A DNA stretch of 64,000 nt from Takakia lepidozioides. Lineage: Eukaryota > Streptophyta > Takakiopsida > Takakiales > Takakiaceae. Every line of letters begins with the position of its first letter. Position 1 is the first letter of the stretch. The notes below the pieces were generated by a model. The model was not told where the DNA came from and made no database searches. It saw only the letters and a program-made list of their open reading frames with translations. The stretch lies in assembly GCA_030704615.1 (NCBI GenBank), contig CM060732.1, forward strand, positions 30,921,053 to 30,985,052, in the 5' to 3' direction. Made by a program: the position numbers and the translations under genes. Of the stretch, positions 23,482-35,700 are shown piece by piece.

Positions 23482-26156
23482 CACACTTGCACTGTACAGC
23501 CGTGGCTGGCAAACACTTTGGTACATATGAAAACCTGCACCAAATTTACACCAACAGATATTGATTGCAGAGTAGGGAAATGAAAATTGTAAGCATATGA
23601 TATTCCTTTGTATTCCTTTGTTTGCAGGTACAACCAAGTTGTAGCCCAGTCTTAATGGGCACATACCACCTCGGAAGTGGTTGTGGGTTCAATCCACTGG
23701 TTAGTGTCACAAAGGTTATTTCTGCTCAAACTGGGCGCGTGGTCAATGACCACAAGGCTACAGCAAACAATGTGTTATGAGTACACTCTTTAAGTCAATT
23801 GGAAGACCTCTGTACAAGAAAACCCACCTGTGTGAAGACTTTGAATTCACCTTCGGAATGATACCAGTAAGGCAGTTACTACTAACATCGCTGCATTGAC
23901 CACCACAAGGAGAAACCATTAAGGTTACCTCATTTCAGTAATCATGGTAGAAGATACTTGCTAGAAGAATCCACTGTTACCCATTTCGCGACAGCACCAC
24001 AGGAAGAGACAAGACAACACCTTTCTGAGATGGATTCAAATAGCATGAGAAGACACTCGGTTTTGTGAAGTCACAGTGGGGTTGTTAGAAACTCACAGAA
24101 GGTCAAAATGTGAGAGATTGGTGGCCGCTGGCAATCTTCCACTCAAGAAATTGTTTGATAAGTTTCTGGATCAATCAGATGAATTTGCATCAGAACAAAG
24201 GCCCCTATAGAGTCTGTCTTGTCTCTCTTATCCAGTCCACTATGGAGTCAGGCATCACTGATGGTACTCACATGGATGTGAATTTCGTGCTATTGAGAAG
24301 AGATGATGGGATCCTGCCAGATAGTATGTTGTCACTCAAATCCCTGCATCACGCAAGCTTCATATAATACACTTAAGGGAATGTCCAAAGAAATGCATTT
24401 CAGTATCTATCTTCCAAGTGGTTCAAAATACTTTGCTACAATCAAACAGATCCAATGCCTTAAGGAAGACATGCATTTGTCTCTGGTTTGTTATGCACTT
24501 AATGGCCCAATGACAGATTGTGGGTAGACAAGATATTATCATCCCAATATTGTTGTAAAAGACCACTTACACGCTCTTGAGGTTCGGTAACTGCTGAAGG
24601 TCATCAGGAATCTCTCCTGTGAATGCATTATTTGACAGATCTCTGCCAGCCAGAGCAATACGAGTTAGGGTTGTGCCAGCTGCTATCTTGATATTGTAAT
24701 CTATATGTATTTTGGGAGAAGGCAGTTGGAAAAAGGAAATACTCTATAGATGAAGCTGCAAAAAGGTTGGGAAGGAAGGGAGGAAGACAGGTGAAAGGGA
24801 GTCAAACAGGATGGGAAAGTGGCAATTCTCGTAGTAAACATTAGCCCTGACATGTTCATCTAACGCCCCTACGACGACAGGGAAGGATAAATAAAGACAG
24901 AGAAAAAGGGAAATTGGTAAAATTGTCCACTGAATCCTAGAAGGGGCCTGTGGAATCAAAAGAAAGTTCACCACGAAATTTCAAAATTCACAACCCAATC
25001 GGCGAAATACTTAAGCTCTGTCACAAGTTCATCTTAGTGACCTCATGAGGGAAGGTTGCTAAGCACTTTGCCCTTCATAACCGAAGGACGCAGACATGCT
25101 GAGCATGGGAGGCCCAGAGTACGAATGGAAGGGATCCCAAGCGAGAAGCTTCTGAGGCTTTGCCTTCTGTTGGGCCTTTTCGTTTTTCTTGGAAGTTGGT
25201 TAGCTTGACAAGTCACCTGGCTCGGCTGCACTCAGACTGGTGCTCTGAATTTAGATCCTTTCTGGGTCAATTTCTTACCTTCCCAAGGTTATGATTTTGA
25301 GGTTTGGTTTAAACTTTTTTCCATGGGTGTTGCTGACCTTTTAAGAACAAAAAGAAATAGAGGCTCTCTTTATTTAGGCCATTGCTTTCCTCCCTTCTTG
25401 CAAACGGAGAAGTAAACAATCCAGGTTAATATGGATCTGAGTGCATAAGAACGTGATCAAAAGCCTAAGATTCAGACACTCATTCACATACTTCTTGTGT
25501 TCCTCTCAAATGGGGAAGAATTAAACTTAGCTGATGTATCCAGATTATGAAGGTCTGACTGCAATATACAAGAGCAAACACCATAAGGATACCCAGGCAT
25601 GAAGTTTGGTAGCATCATATCAGTCAGGAAAAATGGAAATATTATACTCACAAGTTCTGTAAGTTGGGAAGGTATGTGAAGCTTGGCGAGACATCCCTGC
25701 GTCAAGGCCCTTGTTAGAATTGGACTACAAGCTGAAAGAAAGAACGACACTTTGCAATGTCCACAGGGGCCCACAAGGGCGTACGAGACAGGGTAGAACA
25801 AACAAATGACAACTTCAGAATACGTCGAGTGATGCCCTAAGACGACGAAGGGCCTCAAGCAGGTAGGGTGCGAGGAACTTTGGATCTTCGAGGCTGAAGG
25901 CCTTCAAAGGGAAAAGAGGAACAAGCCAAATACAAAGTGAAAATGGTAAGGAGAGTCATAGTCCATAGGACCCGCTTGAAAGACAAGAGAATGATAATGT
26001 GTCCCTAAACTACATTGCTCTTGCCTGATGTAGGTAAGCACTTTGGAAGTTGATAAACCTACTCACCTAGAGACAACCATTGGAGGGGAAGTTTCACTTT
26101 TCCCTCCATTCTCTTGAGGAATTTTGTTGCCACCATCACAGGGAGGGGTGCCAGGA
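23482..26156 (-). CDS. C-terminal LRR exons of the giant LRR/proline-rich gene
   Basis: Downstream of the proline-rich exon the reading frame continues through phase-2 introns. 26067-26156 (90 nt) encodes PGTPPCDGGNKIPQ and a Ser/Pro-rich spacer. 25652-25696 (45 nt) encodes VSPSFTYLPNLQN. 24571-24642 (72 nt) encodes DLSNNAFTGEIPDDLQQLPN. 24272-24343 (72 nt) encodes DLSDNILSGRIPSSLLN. 23482-23534 (53 nt) encodes VPKCLPATAVQCKC. The 72-nt, phase-2 LRR exons are the classic plant LRR-receptor pattern. The cysteine-rich end resembles an LRR capping region. I cannot find the next exon, so it remains open whether the protein is secreted, membrane-anchored or kinase-linked. No kinase exon is recognisable in the window. 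Confidence 0.7.
23636..23792 (+). mobile_element. tRNA-derived SINE with a LINE-B tail
   Basis: The 5' part (gtagcccagtcttaatggg, then gggttcaatccactgg) has a good pol III A box (TAGCCCAGT...TGG) and B box (GGTTCAATCC) about 40 bp apart. The 3' part from about 23707 is the LINE-B 3' end in sense orientation (gctcaaactgggcgcg, accacaaggctacagcaaac, ttatgagtacactct). A tRNA head joined to the tail of a partner LINE is the standard SINE design; the LINE supplies the reverse transcriptase in trans. Only one copy with the head is visible in this window. Confidence 0.55.
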
Positions 26157-26339
26157 CTGCATGCCAAGAACCACATCAGATTTACTTAACCTGAGTGGAA
26201 ACCATTTGTTGCCTAAACTGTGACATTGCCGACTAGGTCTAACTCTTTCAAAGATACATGAGATACAAAGCTACTTCAAGCCAAAAGTGGCACTATTGAC
26301 TGTATATCCATTTCTATGAAGTAGATAATTCACAGGGGA

Positions 26340-26485
26340 GAATGTCTACTGGAGAGTACGAGAATGTACTCATAAGACATTGTTTGCCATAGCCTTGTGG
26401 CCATTGACCCCGCGCCCAGTTTGAGCCGAACACAAACAGACAGAAACTACCTTTGTCAGGGGCTGACGCCGGTAGTACAAGAGAA
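26340..26485 (-). mobile_element. LINE-B 3' fragment
   Basis: Reverse orientation of the LINE-B end: 'gtactcataagacattgtttgccatagccttgtggcc' and 'cagtttgagc' through 'ctgacgccggtagta'. It lies in the intron between the proline-rich exon and the first C-terminal exon of the LRR gene. Confidence 0.75.
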
Positions 26486-26802
26486 TGTCTACTGGAGAAC
26501 AAGAACAAGAGATAAAGAAGGAAATTTCTGCTCAGGGATGCCCAGAGGAACCCATGGAGGGAGAAAAGAAGTTTGATATGAGCATATTCCCCTCTCCTCC
26601 CCTCCCCTCCCCTCATAGTAGGGAGGAAGAAGATGCGAAATATTTAGCAAAAACAGGGGCTGGAAGGGAATATGCCCTTACACCTAGGTACGTATGTAGT
26701 TTGCAGGGAACAGTCAACAAGATCCATGTTCCTCAAGGGAAAACTGCCCAAACCTGGTGTTACATATGGGTATAACTTACGCAGATGTTGAGGATTGCTT
26801 AC

Positions 26803-29253
26803 ATGTGGGGTGGTGAACTCGGCAATGGAGGAAGCCCTGGGTTGGCAACAACAGGTGGTGGCAAACTTGGCAGAGGTGGAAGCCCTGGGAATGTAAAATT
26901 GGGTGGTGTAAAAGTAGGTAGTGGTGGGAGTCCTGGGATTGTAACATTGGGTGGTGTGAGACTTGGCAGGGGAGTAAGCCCTGGAAGAGTAAAATTGGAT
27001 GGTGTAAAACTAGGAAGAGGGGGAACACCTGGCAAGGGAGGAAGCCCAGGGTTCGTTACAACAGGTGGGCCTGTGACAATAGATGGTGGCAAACTAGGTA
27101 AAGGTGGAAGCCCTGGGAATGTAAAATTGGGTGGTGTAAAAGTAGGTAGTGGTGGGAGCCCTGGGATTGTAACATTGGGTGGTGTGAGACTTGGCAGGGG
27201 AGTAAGCCCTGGGAGAGTAAAATTAGGTGGTGTAAAACTAGGAAGAGGGGGAACACCTGGCAAGGGAGGAAGCCCAGGGTTCGTTACAACAGGTGGGCCT
27301 GTGACAATAGATGGTGGCAAACTAGGTAAAGGTGGAAGCCCTGGGAATGTAAAATTGGGTGGTGTAAAAGTAGGTAGTGGTGGGAGCCCTGGGATTGTAA
27401 CATTGGGTGGTGTAAGACTTGGCAGGGGAGTAAGCCCTGGGAGAGTAAAATTAGGTGGTGTAAAACTAGGAAGAGGGGGAACACCTGGCAAGGGAGGAAG
27501 CCCAGGGTTTGTTACAACAGGTGGGCCTGTTACAATAGATGGTGGCAAACTAGGCAGAGGTGGAAGCCCCGGGAATGTGAAATTTGGCGGTGCAAAACCT
27601 GACAAAGGTGGAACTCCTGGACTTGTCACATTGGGTGCTGTGGATGTTGGCAATGGAGGCAGCCCTGGAAGAGTGGAATTGGGCAAGGTACAATGCGGTA
27701 GAGGCGGAACACCTGGCAAAGGAAGAAGCCCCGGGTTTGTGACAACGGGTGGTGGAAAACTCGGTAGAGGTGGAAAGCTTGTCACAATAGGTGGTGGCAA
27801 GCCAGGCAAAGGTGGAAGTCCTGGGACTGTTAAATTAGGCAGACTAAAACCTGGAATTCCTGGGCCTGTCACGTTGGGTGGTGTGAAGATGGGCAATGGA
27901 GGAAGGCCAGGGAGCGTGAAATTGGGTGGAGAAAAACTAGGCGGCAGGGGGGGAAGCCCTGGAAGACTGAAATTGGGTGGTGTAAAACTGGGAAGAGGTG
28001 GAACACCTGGCAGAGGAGGAAGCCCTGGGCTTTCGACAACAGGTGGTGACAAATTTGGCAGAGGTGGAACCCCTGGGAGTGTCACATTGGGAGGTGTGAA
28101 GGTTGGCAATGGAGGAAGCCCTGGAAAGGTGAAATTGGGTGGAGTAAAACTAGGCAGGGGAGCAAGCCCTGGAAGAGTGAAATTGGGTGGTGTAAAACTA
28201 GGAAGAGGAGGAACACCTGACAGAGGAGGAACCCCTGGGTTTATGACAATAGGTGTGGGCAAACTCGGAAGAGGTGGAAGCCCTGGGTTCGTCACAATAG
28301 GCGGTGGCCAACTAGGCAGAGGTGGAAGCCCTGGGAGTGTCAAATTGGGTGGGGTAAAACCTGACACCGGTGGAATCCCTGGGCTTGTCACATTGGGTGG
28401 TGTGAAAGTTGGCAATGGAGGAAGCCCTGGAAGCGTGAAATTGGGTGGAGTAAAACTTGGCAGAGGTGGAAGCCCTGGGAGTGTGAAATTAGTCACGTTG
28501 GGTGGAATGAGACTTGGTAGAGGTGGAACCCCTGGGAGTGTCACATTGGGAGGTGTGAAGGTTGGCAATGGAGGAAGCCCTGGAAAGGTGAAATTGGGTG
28601 GAGTAAAACTAGGCAGGGGAGCGAGCCCTGGAAGAGTGAAATTGGGTGGTGTAAAACTAGGAAGAGGAGGAACACCTGACAGAGGAGGAACCCCTGGGTT
28701 TATGACAATAGGTGTGGGCAAACTCGGAAGAGGTGGAAGCCCTGGGCTCGTCACAATAGGCGGTGGCCAACTAGGCAGAGGTGGAAGCCCTGGGAGTGTC
28801 AAATTGGGTGGGGTAAAACCTGACAACGGTGGAATCCCTGGGCTTGTCACATTGGGTGGTGTGAAAGTTGGCAATGGAGGAAGCCCTGGAAGCGTGAAAT
28901 TGGGTGGAGTAAAACTTGGCAGAGGTGGAAGCCCTGGGAGTGTGAAATTAGTCACATTGGGTGGAATGAGACTTGGTAGAGGGGGAAGCCCTGGTAGTGT
29001 GAAATTTGGTGGAGTAAGATTAGGCAGAGGTGGAAGCCCTGGTAGTGTGAAATTGGGTGGAGGTGGAAACCCTGGGGTTGTGACATTGGGGGGGGTGAAA
29101 ACTGGTATAGGTGGAAGCCCTGGGTTTATGAGAACTGATGGTGGCAGTGCTGGGAGAGGAGGAAGTCCTGGGTTTGTGACAACGGGTGGTGGTAAACTTG
29201 ATAGAGGAGGAACCCCTGGTATTGTGACGTTGGGAATAGTTATTGTAAGATTC
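26803..29253 (-). CDS. 2,451-nt proline-rich, N-x-T-rich exon of the giant LRR gene
   Basis: A single open exon with a CAG acceptor at its 5' edge (29254-29256 on the plus strand) and a GTAAGC donor at its 3' edge; phases are 2 and 2, giving 816 whole codons. It codes about fifty 16-residue units of the form NFTLPGLPPLPSFTPP. Each has an N-x-T sequon (NFT, NVT, NLT) and a PPLP core, so the product should be extended, wall-associated and heavily glycosylated. A 228-bp higher-order block is repeated three times at about 26825-27525, and a block of about 459 bp is repeated at about 28063 and 28522. The opposite strand is also open for 865 codons (Gly-rich, GGVKLGRGGSPG). I prefer the minus strand because its splice sites, phase and N-x-T/PPLP motif match the flanking micro-exons. 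Confidence 0.8.
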
Positions 29254-29710
29254 CTGCAGAGACACACTCCATGTGTTAGACACATGATTATTATGCCAAT
29301 CTATCTTAACTGTGCTGGCATGGACAAACATTGTCTGACAATGGAATATGTTTGGCTTCCCCTGCAACTGGGAATCCAGTGAAAAACCTTAGGTAGGGAA
29401 AAGCAGATGGACAGACTCATAAGGAGTAACAATGCAATTGCAACTCTTTTGATGGAATTCCAGTTTAAAGCATGCATTTCGACTCAGGAGCACAGTAATT
29501 GACCACATTCTCTATGAACACTTCCTAAACACAATTCAGAATAAAATTCCTGCATTCAAGTGCCTTTTAGATCATTTGAAAGACATGCTATTCATCCTCA
29601 TAGACCTTACCTTGCAACGGTTAGCGCATGTGGTTGCAAAATCACTACTTTCGATTCAGTCAGTCACACTTTCTGAGGCACAGAAATAGAGGAAATTGCA
29701 GGTGACTTAC

Positions 29711-32700
29711 AATGGTGGCAGAGGCGGGAACATCCACGAGGGAATGGTAGGCGTTAAATTCCTGCATACATTACATAAAAATGGCATTAATCTAAAACAT
29801 GTAGAAGAGAAGTGTAATCTTATTAGTATACAGTGGGGAGTGAAATTGGAAACCTATATAGAAAATGACAAAAAGAGATGGAATACAGTGGCAGTTGAAG
29901 TACTCCATGACATTAGTTACCATGGTTCTCTTTAGTCTATAGTTTGTGTAGAATAGAGAAACACTAGGGAGTCAGCAGCATATAGAGAACCTATTATACT
30001 GGTGGTAGGGAGAGGAAAGTGAGCATGCAATGGTAAGTGTTATGGTACGCAGCGATAGGTCAGGGGTTTTGCTTACAAAGGTGGCAGAGGTGGAAAAGTC
30101 CAGTTTGTAGGGATGGGTGTGATATTCCTGGAGTAACCATAGACAAGCATATGTAAGTTTCAAAAAGTTCCCACCCTGCAGGAGAGACACAAACATATAA
30201 ACCAAAAACCGGGAGACACTGTATTCTTTTGTTTTGTGGTGAAGTAAAAATAAGATGATGATTCGCTATTGTTTGAGGGATGTTTTCTTTAGACTTGACT
30301 TGTCAAAGAGGTGTCGCCTGTAGACCCCGGCTTTGCTTTGTTTGGAGAAATGAAATGAAATGAAATGGTACTTCATAACATCAGCGGAAAGCTAGAAAGA
30401 AAGAGAGTCAAGGGGGCAGGGTGACCAGAGGTGAGTAAAACTGGGCCATCATTCAGGAAAGATTAATAGTATTCTCATAGTGGAGATAGATACCATGAAG
30501 CTTATGAGACAAAACCACATAACAAACAAAGAAAACAGTAGACCAGGCCTAAACCCTTGCACAGACTGGAGTGAAGGTAAGATGTCAAGCTTTGTCTGAA
30601 ATTTTAAACCCTCGAGCAGTAGTGGTTTTTTTTCGCTGTGGTTTTGTTTTCTCTCTCATGTTGTGAATTCCATTTTGTCCCATAAGCTCTTTGAGCTTTC
30701 CGCGGACGTTATATAGTACCATTTCATTTCATTTCTGAACAAAGTGGAGGTGGAAAAGTTGGAAGTGTGATAGGTGGTAGTGGGGTTATTTTCCTGTGTG
30801 CAGGCAAATTGACCAATGTCATGGACTGCCATATGAAGATTAAGGAAATCTTTGGGAGGAAAGGGCTTATGATATTGAGCGGTAAAGCACAAGAAATGAA
30901 ATGAAATGGCGCTTTATAACGTCCGCGGAAAGCTCATAGAGCTTATGGGACAAAATGGAAGAAAACATGAGAGAGGAAACAAAACCAGAGCCAAGAATAA
31001 AAACTATTGCTCGAGTGATTGTCCTAGGGTGAAGGCCTTGTGCAGGTAAGCTGCCAAGCATTTCTGATCCTCGTAGAAATGATACTTTCTCCCGCAGAAA
31101 CCTCAAAGAGCTTGTGGGACAAGAGAAAGCATGAAACAAGAAAGAGAGGAGAGTGGGGCCCTCAACAAGCAGCCAAAAACAACCATGGATCCAAGGAAGG
31201 GTTGTCTAAGAGTAAACGCCTCGTGTAGGTATGCTGCCAAGAATTCTGATCCTAGTAATGTAAGACATCTGTGACAGATTGGATATCTGGGAATAGACAC
31301 TAGTATCTGCCCCCGACCCTGGACTGAAAGAAAGAAGAACAAAAGAAACCTCTCAACATCCTGGGGGCAGCCAAGGGCAAAGAATGAAAGGACTTCAGAG
31401 CAAAGATACGGAGAGAGTGCACCTGCAAGCCAGCTGGAAGGGTGGCTTACACTAGTGGTACAGGTGGCAATGTCCAGTTTGTAGTAATGGGTGTTAAATT
31501 CCTGAGAATATGAGAATGCAGCTAATTATCTCAAGTGTTGGTTCTATCAAGTATTGTGATAGCCCCTGAGATCCTAATTTTTGCAAATGACCCAATGAGA
31601 AATACTTATGCAACTGACATGGAGTTGCACATAACAAGTGGAGATATTGCAACGGAGAGAGAACAGAAAGTGAAGAGGAGGAGAACCAGGAAGACTGATG
31701 GGTGGCAGGGGTGTTATGTTCCTGTGGAAAATGTATCGTGGCCCTAGGAGTAAACTTAATGTCGCTGCGATAGAAGTAGATTTAGTAATGTGAAAAATGA
31801 TATGAAGGAACTTGAGACAAAGAAATGAAATGACATGAAATGGCACTTTATAACGTCCGTGGAAAGTTCAAAGAGCTTATAGGACAAAATGGGAAAAACA
31901 AGAGAGACGAAACAAAACCAGAGCCAAAAAACAACTACTGCTCAAGGGATTGTCTAAGGTCAAGGCCTCGTGCACCCACGGATCTCATAATATAGAGGGC
32001 AATAAAAGAAGAAGTTGTTCTTCAGTTTCAATTTCCCGGTTGCGCCCTGTCCAAGCTGGACACAGGCGGTCCTCCCGTTGCAGGTTTTCCCATCTGCCAG
32101 TCTCTATCCATAGGTTGTGGGAGCCCACCCTGAGCCGCCCCAATGCCCTCAGGAGGGAAGGAGATAAAGATGCCGAAAGGTATTGGGCCTCAAGATTCTA
32201 TCATCTCGGAGAACCAAGAATGTCTCTCGATAGAAATGGAGCATTGTCGTGAGATTGGGTAGCTTCCAAGTTCTCCTGACGTGTAGTTCCATAAGCTCCC
32301 TTCTAATGAGTCTGTTGCGATCCTATTTGGATGTGATGTCTATCCCTTCTGGATTCACTGGTAATAGTGAAGCAATAGAGAGTCCATTGCGCTAAAAAAA
32401 ACTGTCCAGTCGAGCATACCAGGAGTGCTTGAAACCTGCAGTTTTGAGCCTAATAGATGTTGCGAGGGCTCTTGCCACGAGCCCCTTGGGTGGAAGGGCT
32501 TGTAACCTATGAAAGAAAAATTGTAAGCCGGAAGAGGGCCCGGTTTGCAGTGGCACGGATGCGAACTCTGCACCTAGGATGTGAGATGGAGTTGTGCCAC
32601 TGGCGCCAAGCATTGTTTGGAGAAAAGACGACTGCAATGGTTCCAGATTCTTTTCCCACCAGGAAGTGGGACACCAGGTGCCCAGAATTCACAACCATAA

Positions 32701-35700
32701 GTGGCAGCCGGGGTGACAACGCTGTCAAATAGCCACTTTTTGGTTGGGGGTGGGCGCAGATGTATCTGTTTGCATTTGGCCTGAAGGCGAAGCCAGTGTC
32801 ATAGTGGCACAAGATATGAAAGTGGCCAGCTGTGATTGTCATGTTTGGCATGACGCCTAAGTGCCATATGGAATTAGTCCAAGGTAGATTATATCATTAC
32901 AACTGGGTACAAGGATGAGTCAGTAAGAGAATGTACTCTTAAGACATTGTTTACGCTGTAGCCTAATTGGTGAGTAAGAGAGAACTGCAAGCAAATTAAA
33001 CAAGGAAGAGGCAGCTTACAATGATGGTAGAGGTGAAAATGCCAGTTTGTAGGTATTGGGATTAGATTCCTGACAATGTCAGAAACGAAGACAATCATCT
33101 CACAAGTTGATATTTCCAGTCCTGCGAAAAGATAAGAATGTACTCATAAGACGTTGTTTGCCATAGCCTTGTGGCCATAGACCCCATGCCCAGTTGGTGC
33201 GGAACAAGAGGGAACAAACTACCTTTGTGAGGGACTCACTCCAGTAGTGGGACTTACCTCGGTATAAACAATTCGATCGGGCTTTCTAGATAGCCCTTAG
33301 CACAAGCATCAATCTGCTGTGTGAGCTGCCCAGCAATTAGACCCCAACAAGGCCAGGAGTTTAGGCTTAGCCTCAAGCTTTTGAAAGTTGGTGAACAGAG
33401 GTGCAGGGTGTTCTTGATGGGAGGGTCGCTCTCTGATTAAAATAACCCAGTATCAGAAAATGGATATAGTCTTCAGGGCATCCATTCCTCTCTGCACCTG
33501 CTCCTGTTCAAAGGAAGACTCCCTGCTCAGTCTAGTGCCAAGGGTAGGTAGGCCCTTCAGATCATCCTTAAGGTCTTCACCAATAACACAAACTGGAAAC
33601 AAGTTCAGGGAAGTTTTATGCCTAACTTTGTTGTGTTAAGACATTCTTCATGCGTCTGACATGGCTTAGACACTAGAGCCCTCACTGTGCTGTGAAGTAC
33701 CCATGCACTCCATGGTTGTTTTTCTCTCACTGTGATAGGGCGTCAGCTTCATCTAGCAGGGTCATTTCTAATTGCTTAATATCCAGGTACTTGATAATCT
33801 CCTCTATCCTTCTCTGCCTGAACTCTCTCGACGTGATGAGTTCAAGGTCAGATGGCGGGGTCAGTTGAATTGGCTCTATCAAGACCGTCCTCTGAAACAG
33901 TACAGGTGGTGCGCCAATGCCACGTTAGCTGTTCTAGCGAGAACAATAGAACTTATAAGTCCACAAGGGGCCCATGCAGGACAAGTACAGGTACAAACCA
34001 CTCCAGAAAACATCGAATGACGCCCGAAGCCCGAAGTGTCTTATGCAGGTAGGCTGTCAGACGCACTTCGGGTTCTCAAAGCTGAAACTTCTGCCAGAGA
34101 GTGGGTTTCCTTGAAGAGACAGTAGGATTGTCTTTCTTACAGGAGAAGCTTCTGCCAGGAAAAAGGAAAGAGGAGAGGAGAACAGAGCAGAAGAAATGAA
34201 ATGAAATGAAATGAAATGGTGCTTTATAACGTCCACGGAAAGCTCATAGAGCTTATGGGACAAAATGGAAGAAAACATGAGAGAGGAACAAATCCAGAAA
34301 CCAAGAATAACAATTAATGTTCTAGCGATTGTCTAAGGGTGAAGGCATCATGCAGGTAGGCTGCCAAGCATTTAGTGTGCAGGAAGCCCAAAAGGTGCAA
34401 GGAATAACTAGTAGATCAATTCAGAACCACAGACAAATGAAGGATAGAAAATAGGACAAGAATAGAATAGAAATGTACGAAGTCAATGAGAAGCACCAAG
34501 GGATTTAGAAAGGGGGAGGTGGCTTACAACGGTGGATGTCCAGTTTGTAGTTATAGGTGTCAAGGCCATAGCCCTTGCACGACACTCTGAGAACAGAACG
34601 GGACGGGTAGCTGAGTGGTAGAGCACCCCACCGGAATGGGGGAGGTCCTAGGTTCAATCCCTAGCCCGACCACATGCCAGTGGTTTTCCAACATGGTATC
34701 AGAGCCAAGGTTGGGGCGGTGGTCAGAATGGGTGGGCATTAGCATAAGGGCTATGCCTTGAGGGGGAGTGTTGGAGGTGTCAAGGCTATAGCCCTTGCTC
34801 GACACTCTGAGAACAGAACGGGACGGGTAGCTGAGGGGTAGAGCACCCCACCGGAATGGGGGAGGTCCTAGGTTCAATCCCTAGCCCGACCACATGCCAG
34901 TGGTTTTCCAACAGTGTCAAGTTCCTGAGAATATCACAACCAAGTACAATTATCTCAGAGAGACTGAAGTACATCCTGGTGTAGCAATGACCTGAAGAAA
35001 AAAACTTTATGAAGTCCATAAGTGTGGGAGGCCAGAGGTTTAGAAAGGGGCGGTTGCTTACAACGGTGGTAAACGTGGGAATGTCCAGTTCGTAGTGATG
35101 GGTGTCAAGTTCCTGGGAACATCACAATCAAGCAGAATTGTCTGAGAGAAACTTTTAAGCAATATCAGTCGATCCTAGTGTTGCAAAATGACCTGAGGAG
35201 AAAAGCTTTATAAAGTCCGGCAGGGGGAGGCTCCAGAAATTTAGAGAGGGGGAAGTTGCTCACAACAGTGGTATAGGTGGGAGGGTCCAGTTCGTAGTGA
35301 TGGGTGTCAAGTTCCTGAGAACATCACAGTCAAGCAGAATTATCTCAGAGAAATGAAATGGTACTTATAACATCCGCGGAAAGCTCATAGAGCTTATGGG
35401 ACAAAATGGAAGAAAACATGAGAGAGGAAACAAAACCAGAGCCAAAAATAAAACTATTGCGCGAGTGATTGTCTAAGGGTGAAGGCCTCGTGCAGGTAAG
35501 CTGCCAAGCATTTCTGATCCTCATAGTGGAAGACTTCAGTGACAGATTGGGTGAGAGATTGAGAGATTGAGAAATGAAATGAAATGAAATGGTGCTTTAT
35601 AACGTCCGCGGAAAGCTCATAGAGCTTATGGGACAAAATTGAGAGAAAGTCAATCGATATCCTTAGATCTTTGCGTTGCAAATGACCGGAGGAGAAAAGA

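Larger units (their letters stand above)
34555..34913 (+). mobile_element. TRIM retrotransposon (359 bp) with tRNA-like LTRs
   Basis: The 3' LTR is 34769-34913 (145 bp, TGTTGGA...TCCAACA, TG/CA ends). The 5' LTR is 34555-34693 (139 bp, missing the first six bases). The LTRs differ at 3 of 139 positions. Immediately after the 5' LTR is TGGTATCAGAGCC (34694-34706), the primer-binding site complementary to the 3' end of initiator tRNA-Met used by many plant LTR elements. A polypurine tract gagggggag (34760-34768) abuts the 3' LTR. The internal region is only 75 bp and codes nothing, so this is a terminal-repeat retrotransposon in miniature that moves with enzymes supplied in trans. It sits inside a micro-exon of the giant LRR gene with target duplication GTGTC. 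Confidence 0.88.

Noticed and set aside
26785-29382. 865-codon plus-strand ORF rich in Gly (GGVKLGRGGSPG repeats)
   Set aside because: It is the mirror of the proline-rich exon. The minus strand has matching acceptor, donor and phase and the same N-x-T/PPLP motif as the neighbouring micro-exons; the plus strand has no such context.
34601-34892. Two tandem tRNA genes
   Set aside because: Both copies lie at the same place inside flanking LTRs with primer-binding site and polypurine tract, the anticodon loop is one base short and the acceptor stem has a mismatch. A tRNA-like part of a TRIM explains them better.
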